DNA from: Buxus sempervirens | Taxonomy: Eukaryota > Streptophyta > Magnoliopsida > Buxales > Buxaceae | Reading direction: 5' to 3' | NCBI GenBank assembly: GCA_947561395.2 | Contig: OX387187.1 | Location: forward strand, 38,979,829-39,043,828 | DNA length: 64,000 bases | Shown here: positions 27,301-39,300 of the stretch, piece by piece | How the letters are laid out: each line of letters begins with the position of its first letter | How positions within the stretch are numbered: position 1 is the stretch's first letter | Notes under the pieces: generated by a model | What the model was told of the DNA's origin: nothing | The model's input: the letters and a program-made list of their open reading frames with translations, nothing else | The model's database searches: none | Made by a program: the position numbers and the translations under genes

Positions 27301-30300
27301 TTGTCCACTTCCTTTTTGTTTCTTTTTCCTTTTTCCAATCTTTGCTTTTTGGCTGATTTTATTCGTACCATATAATATATAGAATAATTGCAAAGAAAAG
27401 CTTGCTTGTTTGATGATATTCTTTGTGTAGGATGATGTGTCCGAAAAGGAATTACAAATGGTGCCCGGAGTCTTCTCAAAAGATTTATGTCAGTCTAATG
27501 TTGCTTTACCAAGTCATGAAGAATCTGCCAGAGCCAATTCAGTAAAAACTGAATTTCCCTATGTTCAAGATGATGAAGCTTGTCTGAAGGAATCAGCCGA
27601 ACTGACTGAAGCATGCATTGGAAATGGTTTTCTAAGGAGGCATGTCTTTGGATGTGATGGTGACTTAATATTTACATTATTTCATTTCTATGTACCCAAT
27701 TTGGAGTTAAACCTTTATCTGTCAATGTTTATAGATTCCCTGCGGAGGAGAGATCAATTATTTCGCATTTATTCCATCAATGGGCAAAGAAGAAAGCATT
27801 TCGAGACCCAAAGAGGTTGCTTAACAAGGTGGCATAAATACACATTATTATTATCTGCTGATGTTTGTGTCATTGTACAGTAATTATTCTTTTATTGTAG
27901 GAACCTGGTAGTTTACTTGACTCTTGTGTGTGGGATGTTGTAGCATCTCCGTGTTGTTCTTTGTCCGAACACATGTTTTTATGTTACAAGAAAATGAGAT
28001 GAAATTTACTCGTTCTTTGTGCTTGTTGTTGGAGATTAATTTCCTAATTCACTATAAGAATTAACATTTCCTTGCTTTTTCTCTCTTTGTGACATTTAAC
28101 CAAGGGACCATGCTCAAGTTTTAAATTCAATACAAAATTAGTAGGGGTTGAGATATTTGATAGAGATAGTCCTTTTTCTCAAGTACGTATGTGTGTGTGG
28201 TTAGTTGTAATGTGCCGAAGATATATCAATTTGTTTAATGCATACAATTTCCAATTTAGGGTCATGTGTATGTGTATTTACATACATACATCCATTCTAA
28301 CACACACACATATAAGATATATATATATACATATCTGTGTTGTTTTGATCTTATTTGTTTTTCTCTTTTGATGGTTGCATTAGGCATTTTATCAATCACT
28401 TTTCCATCATTTCAATGCATCATTGATTACCAAGAGAGAAAAAAAGAAAAAAAAAATAATACAAGGGTCGTATTCCAAGTGGTGTTATATTGTGAATGAT
28501 GGGTGTGTAAGGCTTTCTGTAGAAGGCCTGCTATTTTGGAATTTGGTCCCTCTTGTCATCTATTGGGATATTCGAATGGAAAGGAAGAATCATATTTTTG
28601 AAGGTCAAGATACTGCCTCCTTGGAAGATTTACAACACAATCAGCATGCTTATAATGGATTGTTGAACATTGTTTAAATAGTTCCTCGAGATACATCTGC
28701 TCCTTAAGTACCTGTGATGCAGGGCAGCCCTAGAAATAGTTGGAGTCTCACCAACCCTTACGAGGGCTAGGTAATGACGTCTCACCACGACTAAGTAATA
28801 TATCCTTGAAAAGATTGGAGTCTAACCAATACTCGAGTCTCACCATTTTCAGGTAATGGAGTCTCACCACTACCAAAGAACAAGAGGAGTCTCACCTTAA
28901 GAACCCAGTACAAAAATTATGCTTATTCCCTACTCAAAATAGAAGATTATGTGGCTATTTATAAACACAGTTCCCTATGTTCAATCAAATTCTGATCCTA
29001 CTCAATTTGAAAAAAAATCTAATATTTATCTTAAAAAGCATATCCTAATTAAACTATAACTCTACTTGGGCATGGAGTATGGACTGGCTTTCTGGGCCAT
29101 ATTTACATAAAGTTGGTTCTAATAATTTGAAGTGGGCATATGCCATTGGAGATCTGGTTAATTTCTGTTTATGAGTCACAAAATGTTCTTGAGGGTCTCA
29201 TAAAGCCAACATTTATTAAATAGAACCAGCAATCATGATTTTTTTTTCATAATTGTTTTTTTAATTTATATTTATTTTAAGATGTTTTTTTTTCTTGTAG
29301 TTACATTTGTTATCATAAATCTTATAAATGTATTTTTCCATTTTTTTTTTCAATTCAAACTTACAAGTTACAACAATTTTCGCATTATTTGAAACATAGG
29401 AATTTTTTTCCTGTTTACTCTTTTCCGTTAAACTGAATTTATATTTTCCAGGTTGGCTTTGTGGTTGATGAACGGTTGAGAATCAAGGCTAGCAAAAACA
29501 AGGTTTTGCAACTTCTACATTCCCAATAATGCTTTTGCTTGTTTCTCTAAATGTCGGTTTTTAATTGTCATCAGTTGTAGTCTGTGTTTCTCTCTCTCTT
29601 ATATAAATTGTTATACTCTAGCATTCTAGGTACTTTTTCATATTTATCCATTGCTTTCAATTACCGCACTTGTATAGATGTCATTAACTTGATTATGTAT
29701 TAGATCAGTATATTCTAGAAGTCTAATTATTCCGGGTGAATAGGAGCTGATGGATAGGTAACTTCTTGTAGATTAGTTCCAACTTAATTGATTGTGATGC
29801 TACCTTTGTATAATTCCCCAATATGATACGGTGACTCAACTTTCTGAAGAGCCTATTTGTAGTATTTTTAAAGTAAAGCTATTTTCTATTATGGCTCTAA
29901 AAATGGGACTTTGGGTAAAAAGCTGTGTATTAGCTGAATCAAAAACCTTGATAACTCTTGAGGTCCCCTTTGATTTTTAGGCAGATGTGCAAGTTGATTA
30001 TTTATTAACTTGATATTAGTACACTTCAGTCCATATGGAATGGAAAGTTGCTCTAACATATATGATTCGTAATTCATATGTTGTTTTTCTTTGAACTTGT
30101 TGGGTGTCAAAACCAATATCAAATTATCAATTATTGATAACAGCCATTACTAAAATGGCTATCTTAAAATATATTGGTTGCAAGACCATAGATGATGACA
30201 TTCGAAATAAGACTAATTGAAAGTCCAATATTGGCTCATTCATAATAAGTTAGGGACTCCGTTATGCTCTAGATTAGATAGGTGTCTTACATTGGGCTTG

Positions 30301-33300
30301 TGGGATAATCTCTTCATGCCAATTGTTCAAATGGTTCTTCTGAGACCAGTCTCTGATCATTCTCCAGTGTTTTTGTCTAATGACCCTATGCAGGGTGGTC
30401 CTACCCCATTCCATTTTGAAAATATGTGGCTGTCCCATCACTCTTTCCAGAATCTTATGGAGGGATGGTGGGGTGAAGGAAGAAATGCAGTATCGGGGTG
30501 GGCAGGATTTAGGTTTATGGGGTGTTTGCGAGAGGTCAAAATTAAAATAAAGGGGTGGAATAAGGAAAGTTTTGGAAGAGTGGAGATTCAGAAAAAGGAG
30601 GCTATGGATGGGCTAGCGGCCTTGGATTTTAAGGAAGTGGGGATTGGGGGCCCCAAGATAGGGGAAGAAGATTGGAGAGGTTAAAGATTCCTTGGAAAGG
30701 ATTTTGAAATATGGGGAAACTCATTGGAGACAAAAATCAAGGCTTAAATGGTTAAAGGAGGGAGACGGGAATACAACCTTTTTGCATAGGATGGCGAATG
30801 GGAGAAGAATCAAAAACACAATCACGTGGTTGGAGGTTGATGGCAGAAGTATTGAGGATAGTGAGGAAATTGGATAGTCCCTCTATCAATTTTATGCCAA
30901 TCTTTACAAATCTAAGCAAGAATTGTGTTTCAAATTAAAGGAGAATGATCAATCAAAGGTGTGCGAGGTGATGAATGGGTGGATTGAAATAGAGTTTGAG
31001 GTGGAGGAGATTAAGGAAGCAATATGGGAGATGGAAGGAGATAAGGTGCTCGGGCCCGATGGATTTACAATTGAATTTCTTAAGAAAAATTGTGAGATTG
31101 TCAAGGATGATTTGCTTAAGATGTTCCAAGAGTTTTTTTAGGAATGACATTATTCATAAGGCTGCAAATGCGACCATCGTTGTCCTAATTCCTAGAAAAG
31201 TAGGGGCAATAGGGGTTAAGGATTTCAAGCCTATAAGTCTAACCAGTAGTGTTTATAAGATAATAGCAAAGGTATTGCCAGTTAGGTTAGAAAAGGTGTT
31301 GCCAAAAATTATCTCTTTGAATCAAAGTGCCTTTGTGGAGGGGTGTCAAATCATGGATTGTGAGTTAATTGCAAATGAATGTGTGAAAAGCAGGAAGAGG
31401 TTTGGGGAGCCAGGAGTAGTGTGTAAATTGGATATTGAAAAGGCGTATGACAAAGTGGAGTGGGGTTTCATATACTCAGTGTTGAGATGGAAAGGATTTG
31501 GTTAGCGGTGAAGGAGGTGGATTCATGGTTGTTTGGGAAATGTTCACTTCTCTATATTGGTAAATGGAGTGATGAGAGGGTTTTTCCCATCTTCTAGGGG
31601 TATTCAGCCGGGGGATCCGCTATCCCCCTTCTTATTCACTTTGGTAGTTGAGGTGTTGCATTGTTTTTTCATGATTGGTAGGAGTCAAGGCTTGATCAAA
31701 GGTTTCAAGGTCAGAAGAGATGTGGTAACAATATCTCACCTACAGTTTGCTGATGATACCTTGGTGTTCTTGGAAGCATCTAAGGATCAAATGATTTGGT
31801 TGCAGAGTATATTGCACACATTTCATATGGTCTCAAGTCTGAAGGTTAATTGGAAGAAGAGTTCCTTAGTGGGATTGAATCTAGGGGAGGAATAATCACT
31901 GTCTTTTAGTTGGATTTTAGGTTGTTAGGTGGGTTCTTGGCCGATGTTGTATCTAGGTCTTCCTCTAGGTGTGTCCCCTTGTAATGTCAGTTTTTGGGAG
32001 CCGGTCATTGAGAGAGCTGAGAAGAGACTGGCATTATGGAAGAGGAATTACTTATTTTTAGGGGGTAGGGTAATCCTAATTAAAGCAGTGCTTGCAAATA
32101 TTCCGGTCTATTTTATGTTTTTGTTTAGGATGCCTGGAAGAGTTGTGGACATTATTGAAAAAGCCCAAAGGGGTTTTCTGTGGGAGGGTGGGCGAGAAAG
32201 AAAGACTCATTTAGTAAGGTGGGAAAAGGTGTGTCTGGAAAGGAAGATGGGAGGAATTGGTTTGGGCAAGATAGCCCATCGAAACTCCTCTCTTTTAGGT
32301 AAATGGTTGTGGCGTTTCGGCACAAAAAAGGAAAGTTTGTGGCATCAAGTGATCGCAAGCAAATATGGAAGTAATGATAATGGATGGTTCATAAACGTGA
32401 GGGCACGAGCTTCACAAAATTACCCGTGGAAGGCCATTATGAGACTAGCACCTTTGTTTTACCCTCATGTTGGATTGAGCATTGAATTTGGCTCATCTGT
32501 TCATTTTTGGCATGACCAGTGATGGGTTAATCAGACGTTATCTAGCCAGTTTCCTCGGTTATTTTCCCTTGCTCTTCATCCTAATGCATGGCCGATACCT
32601 TGCCTTGGTCTTCTTCTGGTTCATCTTGGAATCTTCCATTTTGGAGGAATCTTCATTGTCTAGAATTGGAAGAGATAATCTTGCTCATTGATGGTTTAAA
32701 GGATGTGATTCTTGATCCCCTAGGTTTTGATAAGATATTATTGTGGCTTTCGTCCAATAGATTGTACTCTTGCAAATCTTTTTTCAATTTGATCACGCAT
32801 AGCTCATCACATCCCAGGGTGTCCTCGGTATATCAGCTATGGAAGCCTAAGGTTCCTCTTAAGATTAAAGCTTTCTTATGGATTGCCATCTTATATAGGA
32901 TAAACACGGTTCATCAAATTCAAGAAGATGGAAAATAATTGCTTTATCCCCACATGTGTGCTTTATGTGTAGGCGAGATCATAGAACATCTTTTTGTTTA
33001 GTGTCATTTTTCCATTATTATTTGGATGTGGTTATTTGAGATGATCGGAGTCTCTTGGGTACTACTAGATACTCTTAGGGCATGGTTTGAGCAGTGGTGA
33101 GTTAGGGGCCTGGGTATGAGGGGGAACTTGTTGTATGATGCGTTATTCCGTGCAGTTGTTTGGCTCAATGGTTGGAGCACAACAGTAGGATCTTCAGGGA
33201 TGTTCAGTTATCGGTGGACCGGGTGTTTGATTCTATTTTGATTGCTGTATCATCGTGGGCATCGATTCTTCCAGAGTTCTAGGGTTTATGGGCTACAGAG

Positions 33301-36300
33301 ATTGTGAAGAAGTGGAAAAAGTGGTGCTTTTGTCTCTTATTGTGGAGGATGACACGATGAGAGGGGTGGTCCCAGACATGACATAGGAGATAGGGATTGA
33401 GACATGTTCTTGGTCTGAAGTTGAGTGGCTTGTTCAGCTTTGGATTAAGGTGTCTTGAGAGTTGTTAGATGTGAATCATGTGATATGTACAGTGGATTGA
33501 GATTGTTTTGTTTTGGGGTTCGATGGGGTCTTGTGAGGATTTTGTAGAGTGTTCTTTTTGCGTTAATGATTGTACACTCCATACTTTTACACACACACAC
33601 ACACACACACACAAGCACACACAAGCACACACACACACACACACACACACACAACTTCATTATTCATCCAAAAAAAAAAAAAGTTAGGTAGAATCAATGC
33701 AGATGCTGTGGTCACATGGTACAAATAGCTATGACAACTCTGGTGAGGAGTGCTCTCGTAGAGATTGAATATTTCCATGGAAAGTAATGATCAAAAAGAG
33801 CATGGATAGGTGGAGTAATTGCTGATTTGAAGTATGTCATTATAACAGAATATATTGGTTCATTGACTGGAGTGGTAAACCTAAATGTCATGGCTGGAAC
33901 AGATGTTGTGGATGAGGATTGGACAGTGATAACATGCTGAATTCAATTTCTTTTTTCGTGCTAATTATGTATATCTCTAGATATGCAATTGCTTTTATAG
34001 AATGGAACATATGGATTTTCTAGTGGCATGGGTATCTAATATGTTGTTCAATATACTGAGGAAACATGAAAGTTAATGCTTACATGATTCTGTATTTATC
34101 TTGTCATCTATGTTTTTCGTCTATTCGGACATTTTATGTGTGTGTGCTGATTACTGTCTCAGTTTTGCTCTCTCTCTCTCTTCTTTTTGTAATTCTTCAG
34201 GATCTTTTATGCTCCCTGAAGTCCTGCTTGAGGTGTGATGAGGCATTTCAGTATGCAGAATATGTAAGTTTGTTCACATTCTGCGAAGGATTTAGTTTCA
34301 GAGAAATTTTAGTAAAATCTCCACTGATCTTTAAAAATAATCTTTTGTCAATACTTTGTTGTGGCTGTAGGTTTTGTCCATACTTTTATATGTTCATTTG
34401 GTATATGCACATATACACATACACGTGAGAATGTATCTATTTGAACATGAATTGTGAATGTACTGGCTGCCATGCTTTCACCATGCGGTGGCCTTGGTTC
34501 TGTGCTTTTGTAAATGACATCTATTTTGTGCTGTTTTATTCTGTGAGCTACTTTGTAAATGCCTTTTTTCCATATTTGACTCTTCCTTCTTAATATGTGT
34601 TATTTATGCTTGATACAATATTGAAAATTTCCTTGTTATTTGTGTCTGACTTTATACATGAAGAAAATGTATAGTGTTATTTTTTATACATGTGTGTGTG
34701 TATAGTGTATATTGTTATATTAATGCCAACCATATACATAAACACATGGGTGTATGTACATGTATGTTTTTGTCTGTTTATGTATATCAATATACATATA
34801 TGGAAATATGGATACATGTGGAGACATGTCTATCAGGTATCTTTAAGGGCTTTGCTTTATGCCAATTATTTCCTGAACGATTTATTGATCAAATTGATTG
34901 CAGAAGACCTGTGAAAGGATGAGAATTGTCTACTACATTTGTACATTAAAATGTGAGAGAAATACCTTGATAAAGCTTATCTATGTTCCAGTATGGTCCA
35001 TGTGGCCCATCTAGAGAGCTACATATCAAATGGTTGGTTTGGATAGATGTTGTCTTTATTTCTTGTTGCAGAAGCTTATTATGGAAATTATTGGGAAATA
35101 AAATGGCTTTTCATGCTTCAAAAAACAGTTTGTTAGAGAAGTAAAATTGTGCATCCATTTAGTTATCAAGTTGTATGTAAGATGTGCCGTCTAGTAGTTT
35201 AAGCAATGTTTCCATAATTTTCTATATAGATGAATTCACCACTAGTTTTCATGTCCTTGTCAGACTCTTATCAAGGCATTAAGGCAATGATATTTTCTAT
35301 GAAAACCAATCCTTTGTTTCATTTATTATATTTTCAAAGGAGAAATGGATTTTTGGTATGTCTTACTGGGTTTATTTTCCTGGTGAAGCATGGTAGTAGT
35401 GGGCCTCATGGAGCGATGAAGCCAATCGGCCCAATCCACACCTTCCACCTATGGGGCATCCTTTGGATTCACTTTTTTATAATGTATCTATCCATCTTTG
35501 CTTAATAAGACTCATTGGAAGCTGTTAATTTTTTGATATTCTTAGCGTTTTGATAAAGGGCATATTAAGGGAATGTTTTTCCACCAACCTATGCCCAATT
35601 CATCATTATTTGTTTAAAATGAACTGTTAAATTTTTTATTTCATGTGGCTGATGTGTTTGAGCCTGAAATTTGATGTGAAGTCAGTTCTTGCAGAAAAGA
35701 ATATGGGTAGGTGGGTTGGCCAACACAGCCGCCAGATGAATCCATGTCCATGATTCCATGACAAATTTTGATTTGTTATAGTAATTAGTGAGAAAAGTTT
35801 CATTGATAAATTATCATCGAAATCAAACAAAGACTCTTAATCCAAATTCATAATATGAAAATTTGTAGAATAGAAGTTGTTTTGTGGCTAAATGGCACTC
35901 AAAATTCTCATCTTTGAAAAAGAGAAAAAAATGTAGGAACTAAAATATCGAGGTCTAGATGTAGTGTGGGAGAGAGGTGGTTGATTATTGCCGTCTTCCT
36001 CCTCTTTTGATGCTTGATTATTGTTGTGACCTTCTTGCTTTTATGGCACTTGGTTGCTGCTATGGTCCTCTTTACCAACAACCTAACCTCCCCCACTCCC
36101 AAACATGCACAAGAACTTCTTTGTTTTGCTTTTTTGGCTTTCCTTATTTTTTCTTAAAGTTTATTTGTTTTTATTTTTTATTTTTTTTTCAGTTTCCTTT
36201 ATCATCTCTCTTCTTCCTTTATTTGTTTCGGAAACCCTGCCATCTGCAGAAAGAAAGTTTGTTTGCCATGAACTGTTTTTTTTTTTTTGTTGGAAGCTTA

Positions 36301-39300
36301 GTTTGTTCTTTTTCATTTAGCAGTAGTTAATCACATATGGCATTCAAAATGAAATCTATTAGCATGAATTATCTTATCAACTTTGGTTTCTAAGGTCATT
36401 TGCCTTGTTTTTTGGTGGTTGGCTCATTGCTTAGCAGTCATGTGGCCATGGTATTGTTGCATGCCTCAAAGAGGTTGCTTTGTAAAAATTCCGACATCAC
36501 CACACCTTAGATTGTAGTATTTATGTTCATCTTGATGCATTAATCCCCAAATTCTATTCATTAATCGAAATTTTATTTAACAGGTGTTGAAATGGGAGCA
36601 AATTCCTGCCGATAAACGTGCTCATCTGATAAGAGAGAAACAGGTATTTTTACCACTCTATAAACCACTACCTTCAATGATGTGTTATTATTAAATTATT
36701 GCTCTAATTTGTTGGCTGTTTTATGGAGGAGCATTGAAATTTGAAACACTAATTTTTTGGCTAATTTTTCTAAACTAGATACAAAAAATTGATAGCACAG
36801 CTGGTCAATATTAGATTCCTACTATTACAATGAAATGACAGAGAACGAGCTGGGTGTATTGCTTGTCGGTAAATTGGACCATTTTATTTGGATAGTTATA
36901 TGTATTTTGTTAGTTTTTTTCTTATGATATAATCTCTTGTTAAAGGTTTTTATTGTGTCTTCTCTCTCTGTCTCTTTTTAAATTTTTATTTTTGTAATAT
37001 TTCTATAATTTTGTTAGAGAAGAAACTCATTAAAATATCAGGACTGCATGTTTCATGAAGGGCCGATTTCTGTAAATGTTTACTGTCAATTCTTTTCATT
37101 TTTAAAGCTGGAAAAGTTTGCTTTTTTATTTTAGTATGTTAGTTGTTTGGAATGAATAATTACATTCACATGCGTGCACTCAAGTTCTGTTTGGATCAGG
37201 TCAATGTTATTGTGAACTAATTTGGCATAGCCCTTTTTTGAATCAAAATATCAATATCATTGTAATTTCGTTCTTTAAAACAATTATAACTTACAGTTTT
37301 ATTCATTAAATTTATCATGAAACTATCATTTGAATTACCTTTTTAAGTTTTAACCTTTTTAAACTTCCACAGATAAGTAGCCAAATGAAATCAGCATAAG
37401 GTCACTACAAATAACTAAAATATAGAAAACGAATTTGATTTTATTATTATTCTTTAGTAATAATGTATTTAAAAACTTAGGAACCAAAATAGAAACTCCA
37501 TTTAATAACCTGAATATTGTGGACTTATATTTGCAGACTTCCAAGCAGTCCAAACACATCAAATCCCATCCAGCCAGAAAGTGAAATGATAAAATAAGCA
37601 ATTTACCATTTTTTTTCTTATCTTTTTTCTCTCAAATCATACAAAATTTGAGCCAATAATGGACCAGTGACAATCTCAAACTCTTCTAGCTTTTCTTAGT
37701 TCTTTCTATAGTGCATCTAGTTGTTAGTTGTCAATGCTCATAATCCCCGGTCACTAACTCACTATCTAAATCTAAATACCTTCTTAACCCATAGCAACAT
37801 AGAAATGGAATGCTTCCATAGCATCAGATTTCTGCCTTGAAAGGTGTCCACACGATCTATATATCACCTGGTAGTAAAAAAATGGAAATGCACACCTTTG
37901 TTGGTGCATACATCATGAAGAAAAGGTATCGTTGCATCCTTCAATTTGGTTTCTTGCAAGAGAATGCCATCTGGCTTCTGGAAACTTCCAAAGCAGCCAT
38001 AATGACACCTTTATTCTTTGTTGTTAAGACTTATCAAATTTCAAGAAATAATATACTTATCAATGATTAATTTATTTCAGGCCCTCTGTCAATCCCATCT
38101 GCTTCTCCCTCTGTTGCCACTCAGAGGGAAAATATTTCAAGAAATAATATACTTACCATGTAGGCTTCAAAAGCTACCTGTTTTTTTTTTGTATTTCTGA
38201 GGCTTACCTTGTGTTGGTTTTCAACATCTATTAACAGTGCTTTTGGTTCATCTTCAAAGCCCTTAAGGGACACACCTATCGATTTGCTGAAATTTATGAG
38301 TTCTTGAGTACTCATTCAAACTCCATCTCCTCTTCTGTACTCCATTATCATCTAGCAATTTATTGATGTCAAACCATGACACCCATATTGTCTTTGCCCA
38401 TACTCCCACAACCTAGTTACAATGAACTCTCTGATCATATTTTAAGCATCATTGCATATTCAGCCACATCTTAATTAATTCCAGCACTCTCCATGCTTCA
38501 GATTGTGAATTTGTGCAGTAACAGCTATATCAAAGTTGTGTGATTGTTTTGTTGCCATAACCCCACCATACTTGTCATGATCTCCATTTTACTCCTTGAT
38601 GAATGATACTGCCAGAAGGCTTCTGTACATACAGGCATTGTACCCATTGCACCATATAGAGTCACCACAACAGGATTAACAGGTCTTGTTGAGCTCTGAC
38701 TTCTAAAGGGATCATTCATAGAAATAAAAGGAATAGATGAAACTGACAAGGAAAGATGAATAGGGGACATGAATTAGAAGAATCAAAAGTCTGGACTCAC
38801 TGGTGTGAGTAACTGAGGAGGTGAATGATATCCATTGAAATTGATATGCACATCTTTGATGGATGGGTCCTGAATATTAACTGTTGGATAGACATGGGTG
38901 CTGCTCTAGTGATTGAATGAGAGGATTTTGGCAGTGTGCACAGCATGATGCATGCTTTATTGCCCCTAATCGATTTCCAATTGACACCGCTGAACCTTGT
39001 TGATATCTTTGCCCATTGGAGCATTGATGCTTGGCGGAAGGCCCTCATGGTGTACTCATTCGTCTCCGGATACGTGAGATTAACCTAAGTCCTTACATTT
39101 ATTAGAAGATTGATTGGGCTAATGAGCACCGAATAAGAGTTGGAATTATTTTACTAATGACCACCGAATCCTTATCTTCTATCAACCTGATACAATTTTA
39201 TGGTAGCCAGTGGCCATTCAAAAGGGTTTGTTCTCAAACCACGAGCAGTAACCTTAATGTCAACCTTTTCCAGCCAAATGCAACTTGTTCAAAAATTTTA

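Noticed and set aside
27645-27734. GT donor at 27645 for intron 23
   Set aside because: It would add five bases, shift the frame and end in an early stop; the GC donor at 27640 keeps the conserved FLRRF junction.
33445-33778. Open frames of poly-Cys-Val on the minus strand
   Set aside because: Translation of the (CA)n microsatellite.
30167-33860. ATATATTGGTT on both sides of the intron-25 LINE as a TSD
   Set aside because: The right copy is about 165 bp beyond the poly(A), and the word is AT-rich and short, so chance is more likely.
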